64,000 nucleotides of DNA from Polyangiaceae bacterium. Lineage in GTDB: Bacteria; Myxococcota_A; Polyangia; Polyangiales; Polyangiaceae. This document shows positions 8,556-16,850 of this stretch, piece after piece. A model generated the notes under the pieces. It saw only the letters and a program-made list of their open reading frames with translations, was not told the origin of the DNA and did not search any database. The stretch lies in assembly GCA_020849655.1 (NCBI GenBank), contig JADLFU010000183.1:1-64000 (forward strand), written 5' to 3'. The position numbers and the translations under genes were made by a program. The stretch's first letter is position 1, and every line of letters begins with the position of its first letter.

Positions 8556-9386
8556 ATGAACGGTGTCCCGCTCTGGGTCCGCGGCCTCGTCACGTCGAGC
8601 AAGGCGATCGATTTCCTGAAGATCGGCCAGGCGATGCTGCGCGACGATCTCCTGTACGCCTACCTGACGCCCGACGAGCGGGCCGAGATCACGCAGCGCC
8701 TCTACGACGCCGACTCGTCGTACTTCCCCGGCGGCAAGGTCGCCGACGGGCTGCACGCCTTCGAGGAGGAGGCGCTCGCCCAGCCCGGGATGCCGCGCGC
8801 GGGCCGCGTGCTGATCGGCGGCGCAGGCGCGGGCCGCGAGACGCGGGCGCTCGTGTCGCGCGGGTTCTCGGTGTTCGCGTTCGAGCCCGCGGAGCTGTTC
8901 CACTCGGAGCTCGAGAAGACCGCGCGCGCGAGCGGGGGGAAGGTGCAGGCGGCCCGCGCGGCGTACGCGGATCTGATCGAGGCGGCCGACGGGAGGGGCG
9001 CGCTCGCGGCCGCTCGCTCGCTCGACTTCTCGCTCGTGATCACCGGCTGGGGGAGCCTGCTGCACCTGCCGGAGCGAGAGACGCAGGACGCCCTGATGCG
9101 CGCGATCCGCAGCCTCGCGCCCGAGGCGCCCGTGCTCCTCAGCGTCAACGTCCGCGGGCCCTGGTCGGCGCCGAAGACGCGCTGGGATCCGGTGCGCGCG
9201 CGCTGGGCCGCGGCCATCGAGCGCCTCGGCGGGCGCCACCGCCCCGACGGCGCGTACTTCGACGCGATGTGCGGCTTCGCGTACTCGTACACCGAGGACG
9301 ACGTCGTGCGCCTCGCGCGGGTCGGCGGGTACCGCGTCGAGCGGCTCGAGACGACCTGGCAGCTCTTCTACCCCGAGGCGCGCTGA
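8556..9386 (+). CDS. Class I SAM-dependent methyltransferase-like protein
   Basis: The 276-residue product contains a Rossmann-like methyltransferase signature: RVLIGGAGAGRET (motif I, about residue 87), VFAFEPAE (acidic end of strand 2) and a strand-4-like SLVITGWGSLLHL. The C-terminal half (ESAP-like loop, then VERLETTWQLFY) fits the family's last strands. The glycine motif is GGAGAGR rather than the common GxGxG, so substrate and even activity are uncertain. ATG 8556 was chosen; a TTG at 8520 overlapping the GNAT stop would add 12 residues. Its stop overlaps the DUF58 start (TGATG). Confidence 0.6.
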   Translation: MNGVPLWVRGLVTSSKAIDFLKIGQAMLRDDLLYAYLTPDERAEITQRLYDADSSYFPGGKVADGLHAFEEEALAQPGMPRAGRVLIGGAGAGRETRALVSRGFSVFAFEPAELFHSELEKTARASGGKVQAARAAYADLIEAADGRGALAAARSLDFSLVITGWGSLLHLPERETQDALMRAIRSLAPEAPVLLSVNVRGPWSAPKTRWDPVRARWAAAIERLGGRHRPDGAYFDAMCGFAYSYTEDDVVRLARVGGYRVERLETTWQLFYPEAR

Positions 9387-10270
9387 TGCCGAGCGGCGCC
9401 GCGCTGCTCGATCCCGCGTTCTTGCACGAGCTCGAGGTGCTCCGGCGTCGCCTCGACGTGCGCGCGAGGAGCGGCGGCGTGGGCGAGCGGGCGACGTCGC
9501 GCCGCGGCGGCTCCGCGGAGTTCCAGGACCACAGGCCCTACGCGCCAGGCGACGATCCTCGACGCATCGACTGGTCGGTGATGGCGCGCACCGGCGAGGC
9601 GTTCATCAAGCTGTTCCGCGCGGAGGAGGACGCCGTCGTGCGCCTGCTCGTCGACGCGAGCGCGTCGATGAGGTTCGGCGATCCGGAGAAGCTCGGCGTC
9701 GCGAAGAAGCTCGCGGCCGGGCTCGGGTACATGGCGCTGCGCAGGCAGGAGCGGGCGCAGCTGTGGATCACCTCGGCCGAGCGCGCGCGCCCGTCGAGCC
9801 CGGTGCGGGGACGCGCCGGCGTCGCGCCGCTGCTCGAGGCGCTCTCGTCGCTCGAGGCAGACGGCTCGGCCGAGCTCTCGCGCGCGATCGACGCCGTCGT
9901 GCGCACGAGCCCGCGCCCCGGGATGCTCGCGATCTTCAGCGATTTCTTCGATCCGGGCCCGGTGCTCGCGTCGCTCTCGCGCGCCCGCGCCGCCGGCCAC
10001 GCGGTGTGCCTCGTGCAGATCGTGTCGCCCGAGGAGGAGGAGCCGGAGCTCGAGGGCGATCTGTGCCTCGTCGACGCGGAGACCCAGGCCGAGGTCGAGC
10101 TGACCGCCGACGCCGACGCGCTCGACGCGTACGCCGCGCGCTTCCGCGGCCTCTGCGAGGAGCTGCGGGGCTTCGCGAGGGGCCGCGGCGCGAGCTACGT
10201 CCGCGCCCGCACGGACGCGGCCCTCGAGGACGTGATCCGGCGGGTGGTCGACCGCGCCGTCGACGGCTGA
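9386..10270 (+). CDS. DUF58 family protein
   Basis: The 294-residue protein has the DUF58 core (RRGGSAEFQDHRPYAPGDD, then RRIDWSVMARTGE, about residues 35-65). A von Willebrand A-like segment follows, with VDASASMRFG (MIDAS-like DxSxS) and a later AIFSDFFDPG. Family members usually act with MoxR ATPases in assembly or stress complexes, but no MoxR gene is in this window. It overlaps the methyltransferase-like gene by one base and lies 45 bp upstream of the SAM decarboxylase gene. The link to polyamine genes is contextual only. Confidence 0.85.
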   Translation: MPSGAALLDPAFLHELEVLRRRLDVRARSGGVGERATSRRGGSAEFQDHRPYAPGDDPRRIDWSVMARTGEAFIKLFRAEEDAVVRLLVDASASMRFGDPEKLGVAKKLAAGLGYMALRRQERAQLWITSAERARPSSPVRGRAGVAPLLEALSSLEADGSAELSRAIDAVVRTSPRPGMLAIFSDFFDPGPVLASLSRARAAGHAVCLVQIVSPEEEEPELEGDLCLVDAETQAEVELTADADALDAYAARFRGLCEELRGFARGRGASYVRARTDAALEDVIRRVVDRAVDG

Positions 10271-10315
10271 TCCGCCGCCTTGCGGCGCCTCGAGCGGGCG
10301 GGTATTCGTCGATCG

Positions 10316-10675
10316 ATGACGGTGCCGCCGCTGGGCATGGAGTGGGTGGTCGACGCGCAGGGCTGCGCGCCGTCTCGCCTGCGCGAGCCGGAGCGGCTGC
10401 TCGAGCTCGTCTCGTCGATGCTCGCGGATCTGCGCCTGTCGCCCGTCGCGCCGCCGCTCGTGCATCGGTTCCCCGGCGAGGGCGGCGTGACGGCGATGGT
10501 GCTGCTCGCCGAGTCCCACCTGACGCTGCACACCTTCCCGGAGCACGGCACGATGACGCTGAACCTCTACTCGTGCGTGGCGCGGCCGCCGTACCCCTTC
10601 CGCGAGCGCATCGAGCGCGAGCTCGGCGCGACCCGCGTCGACGTGCGCAGCTTCGCGCGGGGGGCGCTGCCGTGA
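10316..10675 (+). CDS. speD: S-adenosylmethionine decarboxylase proenzyme (prokaryotic class)
   Basis: The 119-residue protein is of the small prokaryotic AdoMet decarboxylase type. Its hallmark is LAESHLTLHTFPEHG near residue 63: the proenzyme cleaves itself before the Ser of ESH, making the pyruvoyl cofactor, and the nearby His and Cys (LYSC) help catalysis. It supplies decarboxylated AdoMet, the aminopropyl donor for polyamine synthesis. The ATG at 10316 was chosen; an earlier TTG at 10280 would add a 12-residue basic stretch. It ends in a GTGA overlap with the DUF350 gene and is two genes upstream of a spermidine synthase-like gene, its logical partner. Confidence 0.9.
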   Translation: MTVPPLGMEWVVDAQGCAPSRLREPERLLELVSSMLADLRLSPVAPPLVHRFPGEGGVTAMVLLAESHLTLHTFPEHGTMTLNLYSCVARPPYPFRERIERELGATRVDVRSFARGALP

Positions 10676-10905
10676 GCGGGGCGCTCGCGGCGCTCGCGCG
10701 CCTGGCCAGCGGCACCGGCGTCACGGTGCTCGTCGGCATGCTCTCGTTCGTCCTCGCCTACGCGGTGCTCGAGCGCGCGCTGCCGTTCTCGCTGACGCGC
10801 GAGCTCGGCCAGAAGCGAAACCCCGCGGTGGGCGTGCTGATGCTCTCGCTCGCGATCGGGCTCGCGCTCATCGCCGCGGCGACCGCGCGGCCGCCGGCGC
10901 CGTGA
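10672..10905 (+). CDS. DUF350 small membrane protein
   Basis: The 77-residue product has two predicted membrane helices (about residues 12-32 and 53-70) joined by a short polar loop with the ELGQKRNPAVG segment typical of DUF350. GTG 10672 overlaps the speD stop, and its own stop overlaps the GTG of the spermidine synthase-like gene, so translation is coupled on both sides. DUF350 proteins are known to recur in operons with AdoMet decarboxylase and spermidine synthase-like genes; their biochemical role is not settled. It is only one domain long, half the length of many two-repeat family members. Confidence 0.8.
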   Translation: MSGALAALARLASGTGVTVLVGMLSFVLAYAVLERALPFSLTRELGQKRNPAVGVLMLSLAIGLALIAAATARPPAP

Positions 10906-12419
10906 GCCGGGATCGCCGCGCGATCGCGCTGTACGTCGTCGTGTTCCTGATCGCGACGGCGGGCCTCGTCTACGAGCTCGTCTGCGGCGCGGTCGCGAGC
11001 TACCTGCTCGGCGACTCGGTCACGCATTTCTCGCTCGTGATCGGCGCGTACCTCTCCGCGCTCGGCGTCGGCGCGTACGCGACGAAGCTCGTCGAGCGCG
11101 ACGTCGCCGCGCGGTTCGTCGACATCGAGGCCGCGACGGCGCTCGTCGGCGGCCTCTCCGCGCCGGTGCTGTTCCTCTGCCACGGCAAGGGCGGATCGTT
11201 CTCGTTCGTCCTCTGGGTCGTGGTCGGCCTGACGGGGACGCTCGTCGGCATGGAGCTGCCGCTCTTGATGCGCCTGCTGCGCGAGCGCGTGAAGTTCGAG
11301 GATCTCGTCGCGAAGGCGCTCTTCTTCGACTACCTCGGCGCGCTCGCCGCCTCGGTGCTGTTCGCGATGGTGCTCGTGCCGACCCTCGGGATGATCCGCA
11401 CGAGCCTCCTGTTCGGCGTGGTCAACGCGACGGTCGGGCTCGCGACGACGTTCGTGCTCGACGCCGACGCGGGGTCGCTCCGGGGGCCGCGCGCGCGCTC
11501 TGCGATCGTCCTCGCCGGGCTCGCCGCGCTCTTCACGCAGTCCGACAGGATCCTCGCGGCCTCCGAGGCGAGCCTGTACGCCGATCCGGTCGTGTTCGCG
11601 GCGCAGAGCCGCTACGCGCGCGTCGTGCTCACGAAGGGCGAGGGCGGCGTGTCGCTCCACCTCGACAACAACCTGCAATTCTCCACCGCCGACGAGCACC
11701 GGTACCACGAGGCGCTCGTGCACCCGGCGGTGGCCTCGCTCGGCCGCCCGCCCGTCACCGCGCTCATCGGCGGCGGCGGCGACGGGCTCGCCGCGAGGGA
11801 GCTGCTGCGGTACCCGTCGATCGAGCGCGTCACGCTCGTCGATCTCGATCCGGGGGTCACCGAGCTGGCGCGGCGCCGCCCCGAGCTCGTCCGGGCGAAC
11901 GCGGGCGCGCTCGACGACCGGCGCGTCACCGTGGTCAACACCGACGCCGCGCGCTTCGTCGAGGACGACCGCGCGCGGTACGACGTCATCATCCTGGATT
12001 TCCCGGACCCGAACTCGCTCTCGCTCGGCAAGCTGTTCTCCACGAGGATGATGCGCGCGACGAGCGCGCGGCTCGCCGACGGCGGCGTGATCGCGGTGCA
12101 GTCGACGTCGCCGTTCTACTCGCGCGCGTCGTACTCGACCGTGCTGGCGACGGTGCGCGCCGCGGGCCTCGCCGCGCTGCCGTACCATGTGTTCCTGCCG
12201 TCGTTCGGCGAGTGGGGCTTCGTGCTGGCGAAGCGCGGGGCGATCGAGGCGCCGCGCAGGCTCGCGACGGCGGGCCTCCGATCGCTCGACGACGAGGCGC
12301 TCCGCGCGCTGTTCGTCTGGCCGGCCGACCTCGCGCCGCTCCCGGCGTCGCCCAACACCGAGGAGACCCAGCGCCTCGTGCGCGCCTACGACCGCGAGAT
12401 GTCGCGGTACCAGCCCTGA
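10902..12419 (+). CDS. Membrane-linked spermidine synthase-like aminopropyltransferase
   Basis: The 505-residue product has about seven predicted membrane helices in residues 8-230 (LYVVVFLIATAGLVYELV, SLVIGAYLSALGVGAY and others), then a soluble spermidine synthase-type domain. Hallmarks there are LDNNLQFSTADEHRYHE, ALIGGGGDGLAARELL, VTLVDLDPG and LDFPDPNSLSLGKLFS, which match the aminopropyl-donor and amine-binding positions of the family. It could make spermidine at the membrane or modify another amine. The GTG at 10902 overlaps the DUF350 stop. The gene ends 6 bp from the convergent TPR gene. Confidence 0.85.
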   Translation: MSRDRRAIALYVVVFLIATAGLVYELVCGAVASYLLGDSVTHFSLVIGAYLSALGVGAYATKLVERDVAARFVDIEAATALVGGLSAPVLFLCHGKGGSFSFVLWVVVGLTGTLVGMELPLLMRLLRERVKFEDLVAKALFFDYLGALAASVLFAMVLVPTLGMIRTSLLFGVVNATVGLATTFVLDADAGSLRGPRARSAIVLAGLAALFTQSDRILAASEASLYADPVVFAAQSRYARVVLTKGEGGVSLHLDNNLQFSTADEHRYHEALVHPAVASLGRPPVTALIGGGGDGLAARELLRYPSIERVTLVDLDPGVTELARRRPELVRANAGALDDRRVTVVNTDAARFVEDDRARYDVIILDFPDPNSLSLGKLFSTRMMRATSARLADGGVIAVQSTSPFYSRASYSTVLATVRAAGLAALPYHVFLPSFGEWGFVLAKRGAIEAPRRLATAGLRSLDDEALRALFVWPADLAPLPASPNTEETQRLVRAYDREMSRYQP

Positions 12420-12425
12420 CCCGCG

Positions 12426-13562
12426 TCAGCGAAACGCGCGGCAGTCGTGCTTCGGACCTCGGGTCGCCAGCTCGACGCATTTTCCGAACACCACCTTCGC
12501 GTCGGCGCGCTTGCCGGTCTCCATCAGCGCCGTGCCCCAGTACAGGTAGGCGTTGGCGTCGGACGGATCCGCGTCGATCGATCTCGACGCGAGGTCGATG
12601 GTCGCCTTGTAGTCCCCGCGCTCGAGCGCTCGAAGCGCCTTCTTGGTCAGCTCCTTCGCGGCCGCCGGGTCTGCCGCTGCGCTCGCGGAGGGGGCGGGCG
12701 CGGAGGCCGACGCAGCGGCGGACGCGCTGCTCTCGGGCGACGCGCCCGCGGCAGGCGGGGAGGCGCTGGCGTCCGGGCTCGGTGACGCGCTCGCCGCGTG
12801 GCGCACGTCGTCGGAGCGGGGCGCCGAGGTCGGCCCTGTCACCGCGGACGCCCGAGGAGGCGGCGCGGCGGCCGGGATCGGGTCCGCGTGGTGAGGCTTG
12901 TCGCGCATCCGCACGAGGGCGAGCGCCGAGGCCGCGGCGGCGCCCGCGACGACGAAGGCGACCCACCGTCGGAGGCGGCGCTGGCGCTCGCGCTGCGCGG
13001 GCGTCAACACGACGCGGTCGCGCTGATGCGCCTGGTCCTCGATCTCGCGCACCGCGCGGGCGTCGGCGTGCATCTTCTCGACCGCGGCGTCGGCGCCGGA
13101 GAAGAACGCGTCGTGGTGATCGTCGTCCGACACCGAGAGCCTGCGGGCAGACGGGCGCTCGTCGCCCGCCGCGCGCATCCGGCCCGACGACGGGCGCTCG
13201 GCGGGCGGCGACTTCGCGTCGGTGTCGCCAGCGTCGGACGCGACCGGGATCGTCGTCGCCGCCGCGGCAGGCTCCGGCGACTCCTCGGGCCTCGACAGCG
13301 GCGCGAGGGAGTCGGGCGGGGGAGGCGACGCCGGCACGCGCTCTGCGTCGGGCGCGGGGGGCGACGAGGGACGCGCGTCCGACAGAGGAGGCGCTGACAC
13401 GCGCTCGCCAGCGGCTGAAGGCGACGAGGCGTGCTCGCCGGACTCGGGCGGCGACGAGGGGCGCGCGTCGGAGGCCGGCGGCGACGAGGGGCGCGCGTCG
13501 GGCGCGAGCGAGCGCCTGGATTTTCTGCCTTCCTTCGACTTTCCGGGCTTCCGCTTGCTCAT
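12426..13562 (-). CDS. Membrane protein with Pro/Ser-rich N-terminus and C-terminal TPR-like repeats
   Basis: The 378-residue protein starts with basic residues, then a long low-complexity Pro/Ser/Ala/Asp region (about 20-150) with three DARPSSPP repeats. A single membrane helix follows near residues 190-210 (WVAFVVAGAAAASALALV), then another Ala/Pro/Ser linker. Residues of about 310-370 form TPR-like helices (ALERGDYKATIDLASRSI, DANAYLYWGTALMETGKRADA). The topology would put the charged N-terminus in the cytoplasm and the TPRs outside. This domain order is common in myxobacterial scaffold or kinase-related proteins, but no kinase domain is present. The partner is unknown. Confidence 0.75.
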   Translation of the reverse strand: MSKRKPGKSKEGRKSRRSLAPDARPSSPPASDARPSSPPESGEHASSPSAAGERVSAPPLSDARPSSPPAPDAERVPASPPPPDSLAPLSRPEESPEPAAAATTIPVASDAGDTDAKSPPAERPSSGRMRAAGDERPSARRLSVSDDDHHDAFFSGADAAVEKMHADARAVREIEDQAHQRDRVVLTPAQRERQRRLRRWVAFVVAGAAAASALALVRMRDKPHHADPIPAAAPPPRASAVTGPTSAPRSDDVRHAASASPSPDASASPPAAGASPESSASAAASASAPAPSASAAADPAAAKELTKKALRALERGDYKATIDLASRSIDADPSDANAYLYWGTALMETGKRADAKVVFGKCVELATRGPKHDCRAFR

Positions 13563-13629
13563 GCGCGCGTCTCGAGGCCGGCGGAAGATACTCGCGGTCG
13601 CGCGGTGCGCTCGCCAAATCGCTCTCGCG

Positions 13630-14382
13630 CTATTGTTCCAGCCTCACCGCTCGACCCGCGACCGGCGCCTCGGCGGGCACGATCCACGTCGTGATCGGCA
13701 GCGCGGGCTCGGTCGTCTTCAGCTTGTCGTAGAGATCGAACGTGAGGCCCCACTCCACGCTCGGATCGCCCGAGACGACGAGGGCGGTCGACGCCGCGCA
13801 CGCCTTCACCTGCTTCGCGACGCCCTCGAACGTGAGCGTCAGATCGGGGCCCGCCATGCCGCGCGGGTACTTCAGCGCGACGCCGCCGCGCAGCGTCCAC
13901 GACGCGGCCGTCCTGTCCTTCAGCATCATCGCGGCCACGGTGCACTCGGGGAGCTTGCCCGCGCGCTTCGGCGGCGTGACGGAGAAGAGGGTGTCGCGGC
14001 GATCGCGGTTCTGCGTGCGCACCTCCGCGCCGGTCGCGCCGGCGGCGAAGAGCGCCCCGAGCAGCGCCGTCACGTCGCCCGTCTTCGCGCCGCGCAGCGC
14101 GACCACCGGGACGTCCTTACCCGAGACGGGGAGCTTCGCGACGGCGTCCCGGAGGCGCTTCGTGGCCTCCGGGTTCTGCGCGTGGTGCGGCTCGCCGCCG
14201 ACGTTCACGCCGGGCGTGTCGACGACGAGGTTCGGCAGGCGGGGCGGGGAGGCGCTCGGCGCGGGCGCGGCCGCGGGCGCGGAGGTCACGGCGGGGGCGG
14301 CGCTCGGCGCGCTCGGCGCCTCACTCTTCGGCGAGTCACACCCGACGGCGGCGACGGCGAGGCACGCGAGGCTCCAGCGCAT
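13630..14382 (-). CDS. Lipoprotein with ExbD/TolR-like features
   Basis: The 250-residue product has a lipobox (AVGC near residues 16-19) and an Ala/Pro/Ser linker. Two alpha/beta segments follow: PVVALRGAKTGDVTALLGALFAAGA, and later STALVVSGDPSVEWGLTFDLYDKLKTTEPALP. These recall the VxIxxDxxxxygxvvxvldxxxxaG pattern of ExbD/TolR periplasmic domains. The assignment is weak, and no ExbB/TolQ gene is near. The ATG at 14382 fits the signal peptide better than the start at 14397. It lies 21 bp downstream of the Cys-rich lipoprotein gene, probably in one transcript. Confidence 0.55.
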   Translation of the reverse strand: MRWSLACLAVAAVGCDSPKSEAPSAPSAAPAVTSAPAAAPAPSASPPRLPNLVVDTPGVNVGGEPHHAQNPEATKRLRDAVAKLPVSGKDVPVVALRGAKTGDVTALLGALFAAGATGAEVRTQNRDRRDTLFSVTPPKRAGKLPECTVAAMMLKDRTAASWTLRGGVALKYPRGMAGPDLTLTFEGVAKQVKACAASTALVVSGDPSVEWGLTFDLYDKLKTTEPALPITTWIVPAEAPVAGRAVRLEQ

Positions 14383-14403
14383 GGCCTCGCGTACCACAGC
14401 CGA

Positions 14404-15231
14404 TCACTGCTTGAAATTGTTGCAAGTCGAGAGGCACGAGCCGTTCGGGCAGCCGAAGCTCAGCTCCGTGAGGCAGATGCGCCGCGCCTTGTTCGTGCCC
14501 TCGGGGACGAGCGCGCAGAACGCCGAGGCGCACTGATCGTCGGAGGTGCAGTCGGCGTTCGCGCCGCGCTTGCCCACGCACGTCCCGCCCTCGCACAGGA
14601 GCGTCGACTTGCACGGGTTGGCGCCGGCGTCGCACGCGACGCCCTCGCCGCGCCCATCGAAGCAGATCTTGTCGGCCGACGAGCAGAACAGGCCAGGCGC
14701 GCAGCGGCTGCTCGTGCAGTCGCCGCCCTTCGTCTCGGTGCCGACAGGGCGGCAGGAGCCGGTGCCGAGGTCGCAGGTCAGGCCCGCGCCGAGATCGCAG
14801 TCGAGGTCGACCTTGCACGGCCCGCCCTCGCCCTTCTGCGCGGAGAACACCGGATCGCACGCCTTCCGGATGGCCGCGTGCTCGTCGGCCTTGATCGACG
14901 TGTCGGCGTACGCCGCGCCGAGCGCGCCGACGCAGGCCTCGGCCTTGTCGTTGCGGTAGTTCTGCTCGAGCGTCTGCAGGCCGAAGGTCACGTCCGCGTT
15001 GCGGCTGTTGCAGTCGCTGCTGACCTTCGCGATGCACGACGGCTCGTCGCCCGCGCCGCACGCGTCGCGGATCGCGGCGCTGCACTCGGCCTTCGCGACG
15101 GCCTGGCAGAACGCCGCGCTGTCACGGTACTTGGGCTCCTCGACCTTCTCCGGCGACTCCGAGCCGCCGCAGCCCGCCACCGACACCACCGCCACGAACG
15201 TCAAGCCCAACCATCCCAAGACCTTGCGCAT
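14404..15231 (-). CDS. Dickkopf-like Cys-rich lipoprotein
   Basis: The 275-residue product has a lipobox (SVAGC near residues 17-21). A helical segment of about 100 residues follows, then a Cys-rich part (130-275) with repeats such as GGPCKVDLDCDLG, GGDCTSSRCAPGLFCS and NADCTSDDQCASAFC. The spacing resembles the Dickkopf N-terminal Cys-rich pattern seen in many myxobacterial surface lipoproteins. The start at 15231 is preferred to 15240 because GAGGAGG lies 9 bases before it but abuts the earlier ATG. It is divergent from greB. Confidence 0.7.
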   Translation of the reverse strand: MRKVLGWLGLTFVAVVSVAGCGGSESPEKVEEPKYRDSAAFCQAVAKAECSAAIRDACGAGDEPSCIAKVSSDCNSRNADVTFGLQTLEQNYRNDKAEACVGALGAAYADTSIKADEHAAIRKACDPVFSAQKGEGGPCKVDLDCDLGAGLTCDLGTGSCRPVGTETKGGDCTSSRCAPGLFCSSADKICFDGRGEGVACDAGANPCKSTLLCEGGTCVGKRGANADCTSDDQCASAFCALVPEGTNKARRICLTELSFGCPNGSCLSTCNNFKQ

Positions 15232-15318
15232 GCCTCGCATCCTCCTCGGCGCCCGCGGCGCTCGTGCCGCTTATAGCTGAACATCGGGTACGGTCTCTCC
15301 CGGAGTTCTCTTCCCCGC
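15232..15318. promoter_or_regulatory. Divergent upstream region of greB and the Cys-rich lipoprotein
   Basis: This 87-bp region must hold promoters for both directions. It contains a TATAAG hexamer on the minus strand (15270-15275) in the place expected for a -10 box about 35 bp before the lipoprotein start. On the plus strand, TATAGC (15272-15277) is a weaker -10 candidate for greB. No clear -35 box was seen for either. Confidence 0.35.
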
Positions 15319-16086
15319 ATGGAAAAGGGTTACATCTCGCGCGCGGGCCACGCGCGCCTCACGGCCGAGCTGTCGCACCTGCGCCACGTCGAGCGCCCGA
15401 AGATCGTGGAGGAGGTCGCCGCCGCGGCGGCCCAGGGCGATCGCTCGGAGAACGCCGAGTACATCTACGGCAAGAAGCGGATGCGCGAGATCGATCGGCG
15501 CATGCGGTTCCTCGACAGGCGCCTCGACGCGCTCGTGCCGATGGACGTCGACGCCCCCCGCGACACCGACAAGGCGTACTTCGGCGCGTGGGTCACCGTG
15601 GAGGACGAGGTCGGCGCGCCGCGCACCGTGCGCATCCTCGGCCCCGACGAGGTCGACCCCGACGCCGGCGCGATCAGCTACCAGTCGCCGCTCGGCCGCG
15701 CGTTGCTGGGCAAGCGGCCAGGCGACGAGCTGACCGTCCGGAGCCCCGGCGGCGAGCGGGTGGTGTACGTGACGAATGTTCAGTATGGCCCACGAATCGC
15801 TTTACGAGAGGGGCGGGTTCGGGGGATGGTCCCGTCCGGATGGTTCGTCACGTCCCTAGCGGCCTCTTCGGCCACTGGCTCACCGTGCTCCCGGCGCTGG
15901 CGCTCCTCTTCACGCTCGTGGGGTGCGGCAGAGGGGACGAGCGCGGCGACATCCGCAAGCTGGCCGAGCACGGCCTGTCGGTCGCCACGCCCGCAGGCTG
16001 GACGGGGGGCGGGGCGGGCGGCACGTACGAGTTCCGCAGCCCGGACGGCGCGGCGAAGCTCCGCGTCGCGCCCCTCGACGGGGTGA
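15319..16086 (+). CDS. greB: GreB-type transcript cleavage factor with abnormal C-terminal extension
   Basis: Residues 1-155 match GreA/GreB throughout: YISRAGHARLTAELSHLR, QGDRSENAEYIYGKKRMREIDRRM (the acidic tip that stimulates RNA cleavage by RNA polymerase) and a C-terminal domain ending in VVYVTNVQYG. GreB is normally about 158-165 residues and ends there. Here the frame continues for 100 more low-quality residues to 16086. Those codons overlap the next lipoprotein gene by 247 bp in another frame. The native stop seems to have been lost or shifted near 15784. Cleavage function is probably intact if the tail folds harmlessly. Confidence 0.85.
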   Translation: MEKGYISRAGHARLTAELSHLRHVERPKIVEEVAAAAAQGDRSENAEYIYGKKRMREIDRRMRFLDRRLDALVPMDVDAPRDTDKAYFGAWVTVEDEVGAPRTVRILGPDEVDPDAGAISYQSPLGRALLGKRPGDELTVRSPGGERVVYVTNVQYGPRIALREGRVRGMVPSGWFVTSLAASSATGSPCSRRWRSSSRSWGAAEGTSAATSASWPSTACRSPRPQAGRGAGRAARTSSAARTARRSSASRPSTG

Positions 16087-16361
16087 CGACGATCGGCAGC
16101 CTGAAGGACCCCCAGCTGCTCGCGGGGACGGGCGCCACCCTCGTCTCGCGCAACCTCCCCCCCTCTCCCACCCGCGTGGGGAAGCTGGCGGCCGAGCGCG
16201 GCCGGTTCACCTGCAACGACGGCCGCGTCTATGACGTCGTGGCGGTGCAGACGGCGAAGGGCGTGCTGCTCTTCCAGACCAGCGTCTCGGCGGACCGCGC
16301 GGCGGAGGAGAGCGAGCGCGTGTTCAACGCCATCCGCCACTCCATCCAGCCCGACAAGTAA
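15840..16361 (+). CDS. Lipoprotein of unknown function
   Basis: The 173-residue product has a signal peptide with lipobox (TLVGC, about residues 19-23). The mature part is about 150 residues with an alternating strand pattern: GLSVATPAGWTGGG, TYEFRSPDGAAKLRVAP, DGRVYDVVAVQTAKGVLLFQTSVS, then a helix (AAEESERVFNAIRHSIQ). The C-terminal fold recalls small periplasmic DUF-type domains such as that of the lipoprotein at 49447. The ATG at 15840 gives a clean signal peptide. It lies inside the extended frame of greB, which is not needed for greB function. Confidence 0.7.
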   Translation: MVRHVPSGLFGHWLTVLPALALLFTLVGCGRGDERGDIRKLAEHGLSVATPAGWTGGGAGGTYEFRSPDGAAKLRVAPLDGVTTIGSLKDPQLLAGTGATLVSRNLPPSPTRVGKLAAERGRFTCNDGRVYDVVAVQTAKGVLLFQTSVSADRAAEESERVFNAIRHSIQPDK

Positions 16362-16368
16362 CGAGAGC

Positions 16369-16803
16369 TCAGCGGGGAGCGGATGGCGGAGGCTCGGGCC
16401 GCAGCTCCTCCGTGCCCATCGGGCCGACGCAGAAGCACCCGCGCGCCGGCTTGCCGTCCGGGCCCTTGTCGACCGCCGAGGGCGCAAATTTCCCCTTGGG
16501 GTACCCGCGCAGCTGGCAACGCTGGGTGCACACGCGCAGATCGCGAGCGTCCCCGACGGAGAGCCCGGTGAACAGCGTCATCAGCCCGAAGCCTCCAGCG
16601 AACACCGCCACTCGAAACATCACCCTGTCACGGCGCGCGCCGGGGGCCTTCATCGGCGAGTCGTCGTCGAACACGACCGAGAGCGTCCTCGAGCGATCGA
16701 GCCCGCCGTACCTGCCGAGCAGGACGAAGATCGCCGCGCCGGCGAGCACCCAGACGGCGAGGCCGACCCAGAACAGCAACCCGAACGGTCCGAGCAATTC
16801 CAA
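16369..16803 (-). CDS. Small membrane protein of unknown function
   Basis: The 144-residue product has two predicted membrane helices (about residues 4-29 and 63-81) flanking a polar loop with VVFDDDSP. A C-terminal segment follows with four cysteines (in LRVCTQRCQL and ARGCFCVG) that could bind metal or form disulfides outside the membrane. No family is recognised. It is convergent with the lipoprotein ending at 16361, with a gap of only 7 bp, and divergent from the alpha/beta hydrolase gene. Confidence 0.6.
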   Translation of the reverse strand: MELLGPFGLLFWVGLAVWVLAGAAIFVLLGRYGGLDRSRTLSVVFDDDSPMKAPGARRDRVMFRVAVFAGGFGLMTLFTGLSVGDARDLRVCTQRCQLRGYPKGKFAPSAVDKGPDGKPARGCFCVGPMGTEELRPEPPPSAPR

Positions 16804-16850
16804 GGGGATCTCCCTTCTCCGCGTAGCACAGGTGTGCTTGTCTCCGGGCC

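Noticed and set aside
12416-12429. CTGAC/GTCAG hairpin over the convergent stops of two genes
   Set aside because: The stem is only 5 bp and there is no T-tract, so a terminator call is not supported.
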